Source of the DNA: Cyclobacterium plantarum
Lineage (GTDB): Bacteria > Bacteroidota > Bacteroidia > Cytophagales > Cyclobacteriaceae
Reading direction: 5' to 3'
NCBI RefSeq assembly: GCF_011290685.1
Contig: NZ_JAANYN010000007.1
Span: 242,614-306,613, forward strand
Length of the DNA stretch: 64,000 nt
Under the pieces are notes generated by a model. It saw only the letters and a program-made list of their open reading frames with translations. It had not been told where the DNA came from and searched no databases. Each line of letters starts with the position of its first letter. The first letter of the stretch is position 1. Shown piece after piece: positions 1 to 10,254 of the stretch. Made by a program: the position numbers and the translations under genes.

Positions 1-884
1 TAGTGATGGGACTCTCCGGAGGGGTGGACTCTTCTGTAGCAGCCACCCTGATTCACCGGGCCATTGGAGACCAGCTTACCTGCGTGTTTGTGGATAACGG
101 GCTGCTGCGGAAAAATGAATTTGAGGAGGTGTTGGACTCTTACAAAGACATGGGATTGAATGTTATCGGTGTAGATGCCAGGCAAAAGTTTTATGATGCC
201 TTGAAGGGTATTTCTGATCCGGAAGGAAAAAGAAAAGCCATAGGAAGGACATTCATTGAGGTTTTTGACCAGGAAGCCCATAAAATACAGGGGGTCAAGT
301 GGTTGGGTCAAGGGACCATCTATCCCGATATTATCGAATCTGTTTCCGTTAATGGCCCCTCCGCTACCATCAAATCCCACCACAATGTGGGAGGATTGCC
401 GGATTTCATGAATCTGAAAGTGGTGGAACCATTGAAAACCCTGTTCAAGGATGGAGTGAGAGAGGTAGGAAAAGCCCTGGATATAGCGGATACTATCATT
501 GGTCGGCACCCTTTTCCCGGTCCCGGACTGGGCATCAGGATACTAGGAGATATCACTCCTGAAAAGGTACAGACCCTTCAGGAGGTGGACCATATATTCA
601 TTCAGGGGTTGAAAGATGCCGGCCTTTACGATCAGGTGTGGCAGGCGGGAGCTATCTTGCTGCCCATTCAGTCGGTGGGGGTTATGGGTGATGAGAGAAC
701 CTATGAAAGGGTGGTGGCCCTTCGTGCGGTATCCTCCGTTGACGGCATGACTGCAGACTGGATCCATCTCCCCTATGAGTTTTTGGGAAAAATTTCGAAC
801 GACATCATCAATAAAGTAAAGGGAGTCAATCGGGTGGTATATGATATCAGTTCCAAGCCTCCTGCTACCATTGAATGGGAATAA
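1..884 (+). CDS. guaA: GMP synthase, C-terminal part (5' end outside window)
   Basis: Glutamine-hydrolysing GMP synthase converts XMP to GMP in the cytosol using ATP and ammonia from glutamine. The visible part starts at the ATP-pyrophosphatase P-loop SGGVDSS (first residues in the window) and continues through the dimerisation domain to the usual terminal PPATIEWE. The glutaminase domain lies upstream of the window, so the GTG at position 3 is internal, not a start. Conserved stretches such as HPFPGPGL and the intact C-terminus suggest a functional gene. A spacer of about 130 bp separates it from the next gene, so it probably ends its transcription unit, though no clear hairpin terminator was seen. 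Confidence 0.97.
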   Translation, partial: VMGLSGGVDSSVAATLIHRAIGDQLTCVFVDNGLLRKNEFEEVLDSYKDMGLNVIGVDARQKFYDALKGISDPEGKRKAIGRTFIEVFDQEAHKIQGVKWLGQGTIYPDIIESVSVNGPSATIKSHHNVGGLPDFMNLKVVEPLKTLFKDGVREVGKALDIADTIIGRHPFPGPGLGIRILGDITPEKVQTLQEVDHIFIQGLKDAGLYDQVWQAGAILLPIQSVGVMGDERTYERVVALRAVSSVDGMTADWIHLPYEFLGKISNDIINKVKGVNRVVYDISSKPPATIEWE

Positions 885-1020
885 ATACCCACAAAAATCT
901 GATCATGTAAACATGCGAATGTTTCCAGAACCTTTAAATCCGAATTTCAGTTTCCTATAAAGGTATCTTTTAAAAAAGGTATGAAATTTGACTATCAATG
1001 CCTGTAAAAATATGCCAATC

Positions 1021-2679
1021 ATGAAAACAGCACTATCCATCATCTTTTTATTCCTTTCTCTGGGGGGATTGTTTGCTCAGGAGGAAATAGCAAACTACAA
1101 GCGGGCCAAAGTACTCATAGAAGAGGGAGAACATGTAGAAGCCATGGAGCTTTTGAGGCCTTATCTGGATGAGGAAAAATATGGTGCACTCTCCGGTTAT
1201 GCAAGGTATCATTTTGCCCGCGCAGCCTATGGAAACCGGCAATTTGAATTGGCCAAAAATACCTGCCTGATGCTATTGGAACAGGATAATTGGTCCGGTG
1301 AAGATGAAGCCAGGTACCTGCTTGCACTTTCACATTTTCAGCTCTCAGCACCTTCAGAAGCATTAAAGCATATTGCTGCCATCTCTTCGGAAAACATAAA
1401 AAATGAGGCTTATAAAGCCACTTTTAAATTTTTAAAAGTAAGTTCTTCCAGCGTCCTGGCAGTTCAATATGGTCAATATCCGGATAATAAGGGTTTGGTC
1501 ATGGCATTAAAAACCATACTTGAATCCCAGGGTTCCCTGTCCAGCACTGAGCGCAACCTCTACGAGGAAATCCGAAGAAGGGCTTTTGAAATAGTGGATA
1601 GTGGTGAAGATGCCAAAAAAGATCAGGTCCTGGATATCGCAGTGGTTTTGCCTTTCAATTATGAGGGCGGTTCGGGAACAGCTTCGCTTGGCGGAAATAA
1701 TTTTGTTTTGCAATTGTACCAAGGTATCCAACTGGCCCTGGAGCAGGCAAGGGAAGATGGTGTGGATCTGAATTTTCAGGTTTTTGATACCCAACGCAAT
1801 GCAGAAAAAGTAAGGGCAATACTCGGGGATCCATTTTTGAAAAAGGCAGATATCATTTTGGGCCCGATCTATCCGGAAGAAACAGCATTGGTCGCTGAAT
1901 TTGCCAATTTGTATCAAATCCCTCAAATCAATCCACTTTCCAATATGGATGAAAATATTAAATCATCCAACTACTCTTATTTGTTCAGACCCTCTGTTCA
2001 ATCCATCAGCCAGAAAGTCATTGATTACTGCAGGAGATTTGAAGGGAGAAGGATTGCACTGGCTTATTCCGGAGCAAGCAGGGATGAACAATTGGCCAAC
2101 TTATTTACAGAGATGGCCAGAAGAAGTGGCCTGCAGATTGTTCAAAGCCAAAAGGTCAACACCCCGGATATGCGGGACTTTTTTGAAAGCCTGGGTTTAG
2201 GCAAAGATGATGAGCCAAAAGTAGACATGATGGTGATCTTTTCCGATGACCCCAACGTGGCTTCTCCGGTTTTTGCCATGGTGGAATCGCTTGGCCCTGG
2301 CATTCCGGTGGTGGTTATGGAAAGCTGGCTGTATTTCAATTTTGCCAACTACGAAATGATGGAAACACAAAATTTTCATTTTGTGGGCAACAATACCGTG
2401 GATTTCAATGATGAAATCCTGAATAATTTTAGAGAACGTTACATGGATACCTACAAAACCTATCCCTCTTCATTTGTGTACATTGGGTATGAACTGGCAG
2501 ACTTTGTCTGCCAGATGATTAATGGAAGGGAAGGATTTGATTTTCGGAAAAATCTGGATAGAAGTGGTTATCAGAAAGGGAAATTAACATTCGGGTTTGA
2601 TTTTGCCGGACAGAGATCCAACGATTACGTTCCCATTTTGAGGCTGGAAGAAGGAGTATTGACCATTGAAGAAGAATAA
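1021..2679 (+). CDS. Exported TPR plus LivK-type periplasmic-binding protein
   Basis: A 552-residue exported protein. The ATG at 1021 gives a clean signal peptide (MKTALSIIF... ending LFAQ); the frame is open from a TTG at 988, but that would bury the signal. Residues about 25-190 look like helical TPR-type repeats. From about residue 205 (LDIAVVLPF) the protein resembles type-I periplasmic-binding proteins of the branched-chain amino-acid receptor / LpoA group, with a typical [11 protein letters not shown] segment. No transporter genes lie nearby, so it may be a cell-wall or envelope factor rather than a nutrient receptor; that is inference. Its stop lies 7 bp before hemL, so the two are probably co-transcribed. 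Confidence 0.75.
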   Translation: MKTALSIIFLFLSLGGLFAQEEIANYKRAKVLIEEGEHVEAMELLRPYLDEEKYGALSGYARYHFARAAYGNRQFELAKNTCLMLLEQDNWSGEDEARYLLALSHFQLSAPSEALKHIAAISSENIKNEAYKATFKFLKVSSSSVLAVQYGQYPDNKGLVMALKTILESQGSLSSTERNLYEEIRRRAFEIVDSGEDAKKDQVLDIAVVLPFNYEGGSGTASLGGNNFVLQLYQGIQLALEQAREDGVDLNFQVFDTQRNAEKVRAILGDPFLKKADIILGPIYPEETALVAEFANLYQIPQINPLSNMDENIKSSNYSYLFRPSVQSISQKVIDYCRRFEGRRIALAYSGASRDEQLANLFTEMARRSGLQIVQSQKVNTPDMRDFFESLGLGKDDEPKVDMMVIFSDDPNVASPVFAMVESLGPGIPVVVMESWLYFNFANYEMMETQNFHFVGNNTVDFNDEILNNFRERYMDTYKTYPSSFVYIGYELADFVCQMINGREGFDFRKNLDRSGYQKGKLTFGFDFAGQRSNDYVPILRLEEGVLTIEEE

Positions 2680-2686
2680 ACCACGC

Positions 2687-3973
2687 ATGATTACAGAAAA
2701 AAGCAAACAACTTTTCGAAAAAGCCAAAAAATTTATTCCAGGTGGCGTAAACTCCCCCGTCCGGGCTTTCAAAGCCGTCGGAGGAAACCCACTGTTTATT
2801 TCCAAAGCAGATGGACCCTATATTGTGGATGCAGATGGCAACCGTTTTATTGAACTGATCAACAGCTGGGGCCCCATGGTCCTGGGCCATAATCATCCAG
2901 AAGTAAGGGAAGCGGTAATCAAAGCCATGGAAAATGGAACTTCTTTTGGAGCCCCCACCGCCATGGAAGTAGAAATCGCAGAGTTGATCACAACCATGGT
3001 TCCCTCGGTAGAAAAAATAAGGATGGTCAATAGTGGTACAGAAGCCACCATGTCCGCCATAAGGGTTGCCAGAGGATATACGGGTAAGGATAAATTCATC
3101 AAATTCGAAGGGAACTACCATGGCCATGGCGACAGTTTTCTGATTGCCGCTGGGTCTGGTGCCATTACCATGGGAAATCCGGATTCCCCGGGAGTGACCA
3201 AAGGAACGGCCATGGATACACTATTGGCCCCCTACAATGATTTGGAAAAGGTCAGGTTATTGGTAGAGGCCAATAAAGATGAAATTGCTGCCATAATCCT
3301 GGAGCCTGTAGCTGGAAACATGGGCTGCGTTTTACCAGAGCCGGGCTTTTTGGAAGGCTTGAGAAAAATTTGTGATGAAGAGGGTATTGTCCTCATTTTT
3401 GATGAGGTGATGACCGGATTCAGGCTTGCCAGAGGCGGAGCTCAGGAAGTCATGGGTGTAAAACCTGACCTGACTACAATGGGTAAGATTATCGGTGGAG
3501 GAATGCCAGTAGGTGCCTATGGAGGAAGAAAAGAAATTATGGAGTTTGTGTCACCGGATGGACCAGTGTATCAGGCAGGAACCCTTTCAGGCAACCCCAT
3601 AGCCATGGCAGCTGGATTGGCCATGCTGCGCCACCTGCACCAAAACCCCGCAGTTTATACCCGCCTGGAACAAACCGGCAACACACTTGTCAATGGCATT
3701 CATACCATCCTGGATAAATTAGGCTTGCCCTATACCACCAACCATATCGGTGGCATGTACAGCCTTTTCTTCACGGATAAAAAGGTCAGGGATTTTGCTG
3801 ATGCCCAAACTTGTGATACGGGACTTTTTGGCAAGTATTTCAAGGCCATGCTGGATCAGGGCATTTACCTGGCACCATCCCAATACGAAAGCCTCTTTCT
3901 ATCCACAGCCCTTGAAAAAGAGCATCTGGATCAGATTTTGGAGGCCAATGAGAAAGCTTTAAAAAGTCTATAG
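2687..3973 (+). CDS. hemL: Glutamate-1-semialdehyde 2,1-aminomutase
   Basis: A PLP enzyme of the C5 haem pathway that converts glutamate-1-semialdehyde to 5-aminolevulinate in the cytosol. The 428-residue protein has the usual family length. Landmarks are [10 protein letters not shown] near the N-terminus, [14 protein letters not shown] in the substrate/cofactor region, FDEVMTGFR, and the PLP-lysine segment [18 protein letters not shown]. The ATG at 2687 is chosen over an in-frame TTG at 2666, which would overlap the upstream gene. It follows the TPR/periplasmic-binding gene by 7 bp. Confidence 0.96.
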   Translation: MITEKSKQLFEKAKKFIPGGVNSPVRAFKAVGGNPLFISKADGPYIVDADGNRFIELINSWGPMVLGHNHPEVREAVIKAMENGTSFGAPTAMEVEIAELITTMVPSVEKIRMVNSGTEATMSAIRVARGYTGKDKFIKFEGNYHGHGDSFLIAAGSGAITMGNPDSPGVTKGTAMDTLLAPYNDLEKVRLLVEANKDEIAAIILEPVAGNMGCVLPEPGFLEGLRKICDEEGIVLIFDEVMTGFRLARGGAQEVMGVKPDLTTMGKIIGGGMPVGAYGGRKEIMEFVSPDGPVYQAGTLSGNPIAMAAGLAMLRHLHQNPAVYTRLEQTGNTLVNGIHTILDKLGLPYTTNHIGGMYSLFFTDKKVRDFADAQTCDTGLFGKYFKAMLDQGIYLAPSQYESLFLSTALEKEHLDQILEANEKALKSL

Positions 3974-4153
3974 GAAATAGGATTACCTTAGATAAAAGCT
4001 TGTTTCCCTGTTAGCTGTGTTCCGGAGCCACAACAGATTACTGACCGGAAAGCATGATGGCAGAAAGTTTAATCGTATGATCCCAATCCTTTAATTACTG
4101 GCAAACTTGTAATAAATTGTGAATAAACTAAGGTCTAACCAATAAAACAGCAA

Positions 4154-5236
4154 ATGGCCGAATTAATAGATTCATTCGACTCCTCCGGTATATTTGATAG
4201 ATACCCGTATTTTTCCGTTTGCTTTGATCAACTTCCTTCCAGTCTTGGATTTGAAACGCCACTAAAAATGGACAGGGCACTTATGGAAAAAGTGCTGGAG
4301 ACGGTCGATCTTGTATCCCAGGAGATGGAAGTGGTTTTTAAATATTGGAATACCGAAGATACCAAAGAAGCCGACTTTAGCGAAGATTTTCCATATCGAT
4401 ACCTGCTGAAAAGCAAGGCCAAAAAATTGCTCATTTGGCTCTCATTAGAATTCGATCAATTGTTTGTAGACATGCTGTATGATGCTTCGGATTTGGAGTT
4501 GGAAAAATGGGTGATTGCAACAAACCATAAATTAAGAATGACATTTGGTCTGGATCGAAGCCCAATCTTTAACGTATTGTCAAGGAACGATAATGGCTTT
4601 TTCAAGGAGGAAGTAAAAACACAAAACTTCGAGTGCGATATTCAAAAAATGTATAACGATGACTTTGAAGCAATAAATGAGCTTATCGAAAACGCATTGG
4701 AGGTGGAAAAGGCAGGGTTGATTTTGCTGCACGGCCTGCCGGGAACAGGTAAAACCTCGTACATAAAAAATTTGATTAGCAGGCATCATAAAAAGAGCTT
4801 TATCTTTATACAAAATGATTTTGTCAATGAATTGCTGCACCCCAACTTTATTTCCTTCCTTCTCAAAAACCAAAATGCCGTTTTAATCATTGAAGACGCA
4901 GAGAAAGTGCTGACAAGCAGAGAGCAAGTGAATGAAACCTCTGTGGTTTCTACCATTCTGCAACTAACGGACGGGCTATTCAGTGACTATTTGAATATTA
5001 AAATCATATGTACCTTCAATACAAGCATTGACAAAATTGACAAAGCCTTGTTAAGAAAAGGCAGAATGATCGCCTACTATGAATTTCAGCCGTTAATTCC
5101 CGAAAAAGCCGATGAACTTCTCAGGGGCTTGAACCATGAATCGAACGGTACAGAGATGACCCTGGCAGATATATTCAACTACAAGAAGAAGGATTTTAAC
5201 CAGACTAAAAAAGGGAAAATTGGTTTTCAAAAATAA
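4154..5236 (+). CDS. Orphan AAA ATPase, BCS1-like core
   Basis: A 360-residue cytosolic protein. Residues 1 to about 180 form a largely helical N-terminal region I do not recognise. A classic AAA module follows: Walker A GLPGTGKTS at about 194-202, Walker B VLIIEDAE at about 243-250, and LLRKGRM at about 302-308, which resembles the arginine-finger region of BCS1-like AAA proteins. BCS1-like ATPases remodel protein substrates; in bacteria many are in conflict or stress loci, but nothing here proves that. The gene stands alone, with 180 bp before it and 568 bp after, so no partner or substrate can be named. Confidence 0.75.
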   Translation: MAELIDSFDSSGIFDRYPYFSVCFDQLPSSLGFETPLKMDRALMEKVLETVDLVSQEMEVVFKYWNTEDTKEADFSEDFPYRYLLKSKAKKLLIWLSLEFDQLFVDMLYDASDLELEKWVIATNHKLRMTFGLDRSPIFNVLSRNDNGFFKEEVKTQNFECDIQKMYNDDFEAINELIENALEVEKAGLILLHGLPGTGKTSYIKNLISRHHKKSFIFIQNDFVNELLHPNFISFLLKNQNAVLIIEDAEKVLTSREQVNETSVVSTILQLTDGLFSDYLNIKIICTFNTSIDKIDKALLRKGRMIAYYEFQPLIPEKADELLRGLNHESNGTEMTLADIFNYKKKDFNQTKKGKIGFQK

Positions 5237-5804
5237 GCAATTGGTCCCAATCTTGGGAGAAAACAGACCTATTTAAATTTACTAGTCAAGTGCTTTATAG
5301 CAGATCATGTAAGTTAAGATCTTTTAGCTGGACAGTATCACAAAAAATACCGAACCAATGGTTTTATAATAGAAAATTCCTAGTTGACTCATCTGTGCAG
5401 GATCCGACGGTATACTGATTGGAACAGTTGTAAGTATGATTTTTTTTATCCCTTTTATTTTTAATCGATGAGTTCTTTTCAGGAGAGTGTTTTTACCACT
5501 GTCAAATATGGAACCAGCATTGGGACGAACTGGCAATAGAATTACTTTGTTTCGGGCCAAAGCAAGCAATCAGGCGGCATACTGGTACTTTGATTCCTGA
5601 TTCCCGTCTTTTTGTGTTTTTTGGAACATAGGAATGTCCACAACTAGTCTATATCATGAGCCGATTTAATAAGATACTCACATAAATCTGTTTTTTTGGA
5701 AGACAGTCTCATAATGAAAATCGAGAAATTTTTTAAAATAAAACGGTAATTTATTGTTTTACAATAAATTTTTATTGATATATGTATCATTATTAATAAA
5801 TAGC
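5237..5804. other. Intergenic, no gene recognised
   Basis: About 570 bp of AT-rich DNA between the AAA ATPase and the DUF2975 gene. A minus-strand frame of 81 codons exists around 5324-5569, but its translation looks like nothing known and lacks a credible start context. No hairpin terminator, repeat or insertion-sequence end was found. Confidence 0.5.
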
Positions 5805-6338
5805 ATGCAAATGATCTCAAAAAAATCAGTTGTGATAAAAGTATTAGAAATACTTTTTAGTATAGCATTCGTTGAATTTTGCCTTGAAGCAAGTGTAATC
5901 CTGGTTTTGTTCATCGGTAGCTTTATTGTTAACCCAGAAGCTTCAAAACAACTATATCTTGGACTCAACCTATTCGATTTGTATTCTTTCAGTAAGCCCT
6001 ATTACATTTCTACCGTTCTATTACTCATTGCCCTAACCGGGTTAAAATCATTTATTGCATATCTGACTTTTTCAGTTTTCTCAAAATTTCAACTATCAAA
6101 ACCATTTAACAAAGAGCTGACAGAAATGCTATTAAGGATCAGTCATGTTTCATTAGGTACGGGTATTCTTTCCATTATAGCCAGTTGGTATTGTCAATGG
6201 ATTTCGAAAAAAGGGGTAGCTATTCCCATCGATTGGACTGGTAATGAAATATTGTTTTTTGCGGGAGTTATTTATATAATAGCCCTGGTGTTTAAAAAAG
6301 GAACTGATTTACAAACTGAACACGACCTGACGGTATAA
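5805..6338 (+). CDS. DUF2975-type four-helix membrane protein
   Basis: A 177-residue integral membrane protein with about four hydrophobic segments, ending in a short polar tail. Pattern and context fit DUF2975 proteins, which are commonly encoded next to a small Cro/CI regulator. The function of the family is unknown. The ATG at 5805 (or 5811) is preferred to a TTG at 5754 that adds an AT-rich leader. The regulator gene starts 3 bp after the stop, a clear two-gene operon. Confidence 0.7.
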   Translation: MQMISKKSVVIKVLEILFSIAFVEFCLEASVILVLFIGSFIVNPEASKQLYLGLNLFDLYSFSKPYYISTVLLLIALTGLKSFIAYLTFSVFSKFQLSKPFNKELTEMLLRISHVSLGTGILSIIASWYCQWISKKGVAIPIDWTGNEILFFAGVIYIIALVFKKGTDLQTEHDLTV

Positions 6339-6341
6339 GCG

Positions 6342-6572
6342 ATGGCAATTGTAGTAAATTTGGATGTTGTAATGGCAAAGCGAAAAATGTCTCTCAATGA
6401 ACTTTCAGCAAAAGTGGGTTTGACCTTATCTAATCTATCCATACTAAAAACGGGGAAAGCCAAAGCAATTCGTTTCAGTACCTTGGAGGCGATTTGTAAC
6501 GTTTTGGACTGCCAGCCTGGGGATATTATGGAGTACGTTGAAGACAACAAAAGGCAATTGGAATCTTATTAA
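6342..6572 (+). CDS. Small Cro/CI-type HTH regulator (YozG-like)
   Basis: A 76-residue DNA-binding protein. The HTH spans roughly residues 8-65, with the recognition region LSNLSILKTGKAKAIRFST and the typical C-terminal LEAICNVLDCQPGDI. Such proteins are found in tandem with DUF2975 membrane proteins, which they are presumed to regulate. Start and stop are clear. What the pair responds to cannot be read from the sequence. Confidence 0.85.
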   Translation: MAIVVNLDVVMAKRKMSLNELSAKVGLTLSNLSILKTGKAKAIRFSTLEAICNVLDCQPGDIMEYVEDNKRQLESY

Positions 6573-6690
6573 GTTGGATAAAAGGCAAAATCCCTGGATT
6601 TGCTGGAACTGGTTTTGAAACAAAAATGGAATTAGTAGCTTAGCCACCATTAGTTGATTAAAATAAACTCATCATCAAATAACAGCATAC

Positions 6691-7593
6691 ATGACTAAGA
6701 ATCGGATATTTTTCACCGGAGGATCGGGAAAAGCTGGAAAACACGTAATCCCCTACCTCCTTAAACAGGGGCACCGTGTGATGAATGTGGATCTGAAACC
6801 ACTGGATCACCCTGGGGTGGACAACCTTATCGCCGATATTACCGATTCCGGACAGATGTTCAATGCCATGAGCTCCTATGCCGGACTGGATGAACTGGAA
6901 TCAGGAAGTGGTGTTCCACTTTTTGATGCGGTGGTTCATTTTGCAGCGGTGCCCCGCATCCTGATCAATCCGGATAATGAAACCTTCAGAGTCAATACCA
7001 TTGGGACCTATAATGTAATTGAAGCGGCCGTGAAGCTAGGCATCAGGAAGATTATCATTGCTTCTTCCGAGACCACCTACGGGGTCTGTTTTTCAGACGG
7101 CCAAACTGATCCCCATTCCCTGCCTTTGGAAGAAGACTATGACGTAGACCCCATGGATAGCTATGGTCTTTCGAAGGTGGTAAATGAGAAAACAGCACGC
7201 GCCTTCCAACGACGTTCAGGGTTTGATATCTATGCACTCCGGATAGGAAACGTGATCGAGCCCCATGAATATCAGGAGCTGTTCCCCTACTACTTCAAGC
7301 ATCCCGAAGTGCGTCGCCGAAATGCTTTTTGCTATATCGATGCCCGTGACCTTGGGCAAATTGTGGATTTATGCGTGCAAAAGGATGACCTGGGGTTCCA
7401 GGTTTTTAATGCCGGAAACGATCACAATGGAGCGATAATCCCCAGCAAAGAATTGGCGAAACGGTTTTTCCCCGGCGTGCAGCTTACCCGTAAATTGGAA
7501 GAACACGAAGCCTTATTTTCCAATCGGAAAATTCGTGAAGTACTCGGATTCAAAGAACAACACAACTGGCGGAAATACGTGAAAGAGGCCTAA
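6691..7593 (+). CDS. NAD-dependent epimerase/dehydratase (extended SDR)
   Basis: A 300-residue extended short-chain dehydrogenase. The Rossmann motif GGSGKAGKH (residues about 10-18) replaces the textbook GxxGxxG with a near-match. VHFAAVP, the ASSETTYG substrate loop and the catalytic YGLSK (YxxxK) are present. It probably oxidises or epimerises a nucleotide-sugar or related sugar, but the substrate cannot be assigned. The gene is monocistronic and converges with the haemoglobin gene. Confidence 0.85.
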   Translation: MTKNRIFFTGGSGKAGKHVIPYLLKQGHRVMNVDLKPLDHPGVDNLIADITDSGQMFNAMSSYAGLDELESGSGVPLFDAVVHFAAVPRILINPDNETFRVNTIGTYNVIEAAVKLGIRKIIIASSETTYGVCFSDGQTDPHSLPLEEDYDVDPMDSYGLSKVVNEKTARAFQRRSGFDIYALRIGNVIEPHEYQELFPYYFKHPEVRRRNAFCYIDARDLGQIVDLCVQKDDLGFQVFNAGNDHNGAIIPSKELAKRFFPGVQLTRKLEEHEALFSNRKIREVLGFKEQHNWRKYVKEA

Positions 7594-7713
7594 AGCCTGG
7601 TGTTGCTTTGCGGCTCTCAATGGGCGTCCATGTCGCGAGGGTTAGTAGAAGTATCGCAGATTATAAGTAGTCATTAAAGCCAAAACCTTCCTGTTTTCTT
7701 GGGATTATTCCTT

Positions 7714-8088
7714 TCATTTTCCCATGATCGTACCCTTTAGGGACCAAAGGATTTCGAGCACGTCCTTTTTGGTCTGTGCATCCTTGCCATGTTTGTCAAG
7801 TACCAGAAAGATATCATCCATGGTCTCCATGTATTCTTCGGCACTTATGTTCATTCCTCTGTGGGTGGTCTCCATTGTTCTTCCGGCGTAAACCTGGGGA
7901 CCTCCACTTCCGGTAATAAAAAAATTGACCGTGTGCGATTTGACCTTCGCTAAATTTTCGGGCTGCTCTAAATAGGGGGTGAACCTTGCGGAAATTACAG
8001 GATTGTTCATGTGTGCTTCCACCACGTCGTCTACAATTTTAACAATGCCTTCCTCAGCGCCTAATCGTTCAAATAATGATGTGGACAT
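7714..8088 (-). CDS. Group 1 truncated haemoglobin
   Basis: A 124-residue 2/2 globin (trHbN type). The start chosen is the ATG at 8088, giving MSTSLFERLG, the normal beginning of the family; the frame extends 13 codons upstream to 8127 without homology. Visible family landmarks are LGAEEGIVKIVDDV, the helix E region with the HTVNFF stretch, GGPQVYAGR and the HRGMNIS segment carrying the likely proximal histidine. Members bind O2 or NO and often detoxify NO. No partner reductase or NO regulator lies beside it, so the role here is open. Confidence 0.92.
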   Translation of the reverse strand: MSTSLFERLGAEEGIVKIVDDVVEAHMNNPVISARFTPYLEQPENLAKVKSHTVNFFITGSGGPQVYAGRTMETTHRGMNISAEEYMETMDDIFLVLDKHGKDAQTKKDVLEILWSLKGTIMGK

Positions 8089-8207
8089 ATCTACGTTTTT
8101 TTGATTTATTCGGTAAAGGTACTGCAACTTCTATGATTTCGCAGGTAGAATCTGTTCAAATAGATGTAAAATTTGATCAGAAAAGGGTTTTGTGCACTAA
8201 AATTTGG

Positions 8208-9299
8208 TTATTCATGCATTGCCAGGATGTAATCCTTTGGACTGACTCCATACTTTTTATGAAAGCATTTTGAAAAGTAGGAAGAACTGTTAAAACCGCA
8301 TAAATAGGCCGTTTCTGATACCGAGGCACGTCTACTGAAAATTTCCAACGATTTTTCCAGTCTAACGGAGTTGATTAAAATGCTGGGCGCGCAATTCATC
8401 AGGCCCCTCGTCTTCCGGAATAATTGAGATCTGCTTAATCCAAGGCCGTATGCAAGGTTATCGATACTCAATTCTGTACACGAAAAATTCAAATCCAGGT
8501 AATCCAGTAGTCTGTGAAGAAAAACTAGCTCCGATGCACTCACCTCCACAATTCCCATCCTTGTGTGAGAAGACTTTGAAGAATAATCCTCATACAATTC
8601 GAGAACAACTGAAGAGATCGAAAATCCCTGTCTGGATTCACATAACCTTTTGGAGGATCTGACGGTATCTTCAAAAATAGATTTGCTTTCGGTTACTGGA
8701 ATACCCCCATCCAATCCTAAATTAAGGGTTAGATCGGGATATTGTAAAGCCAAGGTATTTGCAGCAGCCCAACCACATTCCACCGACAGTCCTGCGGTTT
8801 TAAAAGAAGCCAGAATATGCCGACCTTCTTGCCGGACCACGGTTCCGCATAAAGCATGAATTGATTCAACGATTCGGCTTTTATAGCTCCTAATGGTTGA
8901 TGGCAGTCCTTTTAGCTGTAAGGTTTCAAGCCGACGAAATCCTATTTGTGCTGAAAGTAAAAAGCGATAGGCGGGATCACTTATGGGGTTTAATGCTACT
9001 CCTGAATTAGCTTTTGGATCTTCCATCCTTCCAAGAAATGACTCAACCAAACCAGCATCGACTTCGATAACTGCATGGGGCACTTGCCCATGTGCGTAGT
9101 CATGCATGCGGTGTACGGATGCTGCATCTGGTGCTTCTACCAGACAAAAGGCGGTTTTTCGCTCCGCATCAAACCAATAGGTCAACCCCCGGCAGTTAAA
9201 TTCTTCCTGAATCTTTAGGTCTTCCTGATGTAACCGGGCCACATTTTCAGCAGTGACTCCTGCAGACAGATCGTGTCGATCCATGTATATAGGCATCAT
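8208..9299 (-). CDS. AraC-family regulator fused to DUF4242 and a cyclase-like domain
   Basis: A 363-residue protein with three parts. Residues 1-95 match the DUF4242 / nickel-binding type (PIYMDRHDLSAGVTAENVA, LTYWFDAERKTAFCLVEAP, and a VPHAVIEVD segment). Residues about 108-240 have the layout of a class III nucleotide-cyclase homology domain, but the metal-binding aspartates appear lost: the usual LLFxD is LLSAQI and the usual GDG turn is EGRHI. Residues about 262-363 are an AraC HTH pair ending YFSKCFHKKYGVSPKDY. It is probably a one-component sensor-regulator whose sensing domains may bind metal or a nucleotide without making one. It is divergent from the small lipoprotein gene at 9650. 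Confidence 0.8.
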   Translation of the reverse strand: MMPIYMDRHDLSAGVTAENVARLHQEDLKIQEEFNCRGLTYWFDAERKTAFCLVEAPDAASVHRMHDYAHGQVPHAVIEVDAGLVESFLGRMEDPKANSGVALNPISDPAYRFLLSAQIGFRRLETLQLKGLPSTIRSYKSRIVESIHALCGTVVRQEGRHILASFKTAGLSVECGWAAANTLALQYPDLTLNLGLDGGIPVTESKSIFEDTVRSSKRLCESRQGFSISSVVLELYEDYSSKSSHTRMGIVEVSASELVFLHRLLDYLDLNFSCTELSIDNLAYGLGLSRSQLFRKTRGLMNCAPSILINSVRLEKSLEIFSRRASVSETAYLCGFNSSSYFSKCFHKKYGVSPKDYILAMHE

Positions 9300-9649
9300 T
9301 TTTTAATTGGATGAATACACAAGATAAGGGTTTAATCAGGTTACTTTGATACCATCTTTAAAGATTTGTTATTCCTCACTGGCAAGTTTCCGTGTTTGAC
9401 ATTTTACTTCTTTCAACTAAATTTAAGCAAATGGCCAACATTAGGGGCGTTAAACCGTTTGCAGCGTTAAGACTTCGGGTTACCCGGAAAATTAATTGGA
9501 ACAGTTTGAAACCAAGAAATGTGGGGAGCCCAGCGCTTTTCTTGGTTGGTAATGGTATGCATCTCCCATACCAATGCTACATCGAACCTTTCGGATTAAA
9601 TTTACCTTCGGCAAATTATAACATTTCTTAATTGTAAACATTACGCAAA
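9300..9649. other. Divergent intergenic region between AraC regulator and lipoprotein
   Basis: A 350-bp region that must carry promoters in both directions. A plus-strand frame at 9431-9631 has no credible homology and was not called. A short perfect hairpin (TGGTATG / CATACCA, 9553-9573) lies about 75 bp before the lipoprotein start and could be an operator or a 5'-UTR structure. No TAnnTTTG promoter element was found with confidence. Confidence 0.4.
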
Positions 9650-10021
9650 ATGAAAAAAACCAGAAATGCCATTCTAGGACTGGCACTTATCCTCGGTCTT
9701 GGCTCCTGCGGAGTCAATCAGGCCTGGATACTCAACCAAAATCAAAACAACACCCAGATAAACCTTGGAAGCAATAACTTTCAGGTACTTGGTCAGGTAA
9801 AGGGTGCGGCTGAAGTAGAGTACATCCTTGTCTTCGGAGGAAAGAACCGAAGAAATTTATTCAATGAAGCGTATTCTGCCATGATTGAAGAGGCCGATCT
9901 GACCTCGGGTTCGCGAGCCATTACCAATATCCTTACAGAGGAGCATGTGGGTGGAATCCCCCCGTTTTATTACAAACGCACCATCACCGTAAGCGGTACC
10001 GTGGTTGAATTTACCAGGTAA
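9650..10021 (+). CDS. Small lipoprotein, paralogue of the one at 21979
   Basis: A 123-residue lipoprotein: a positively charged start, a hydrophobic stretch and the lipobox LGSCG. The mature part contains NLGSNNFQVLGQV, YILVFGG, DLTSGSRAITNIL and a terminal VSGTVVEF. This resembles small Bacteroidota lipoproteins of the DUF6567 type, though I am unsure of that family name. A paralogue of exactly the same length lies at 21979-22350 in an AraC-controlled cluster. This copy stands alone, followed by a strong terminator and divergent from an AraC regulator. Function unknown. Confidence 0.75.
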   Translation: MKKTRNAILGLALILGLGSCGVNQAWILNQNQNNTQINLGSNNFQVLGQVKGAAEVEYILVFGGKNRRNLFNEAYSAMIEEADLTSGSRAITNILTEEHVGGIPPFYYKRTITVSGTVVEFTR

Positions 10022-10061
10022 GCTTGGTCGGCCAGGATGCAATTCACTGGAAATTAAACCG

Positions 10062-10098
10062 AAAGGACAGAAGGTAGGAGGCCTTTCTGTCCTTTTTT
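10062..10098 (+). terminator. Rho-independent terminator
   Basis: Stem AAAGGACAGAAGG (10062-10074) pairs with CCTTTCTGTCCTTT (10082-10095) with a one-base bulge, a 7-base loop and a T-run. It lies 41 bp after the lipoprotein stop, so that gene is probably transcribed alone. Confidence 0.85.
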
Positions 10099-10254
10099 CT
10101 TGTCCTACACATCATTTTTCTTCATAAATTATTTAACTTAGAGAGCATTCCCCTACTACGAACTGAATGAGTTTTGGTTACCTGCGGCAGTGTGCTCGAA
10201 ATTCAGCGTTAACGGAAGTCGCTTTTGGTCGTATATTATCCAATTGCCCGGAAT

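Noticed and set aside
988..1020. TTG start for the periplasmic-binding protein
   Set aside because: It would place a polar, Cys-containing leader before an otherwise perfect signal peptide starting at 1021.
1507..1926. Minus-strand frame of 139 codons in the periplasmic-binding protein gene
   Set aside because: Antisense shadow without homology; the plus-strand gene is well supported.
9431..9631. Plus-strand frame starting MANIRGVKPFAAL, slightly like a DUF1015 N-terminus
   Set aside because: The similarity stops after a few residues and the frame ends after 66 codons with no further family pattern.
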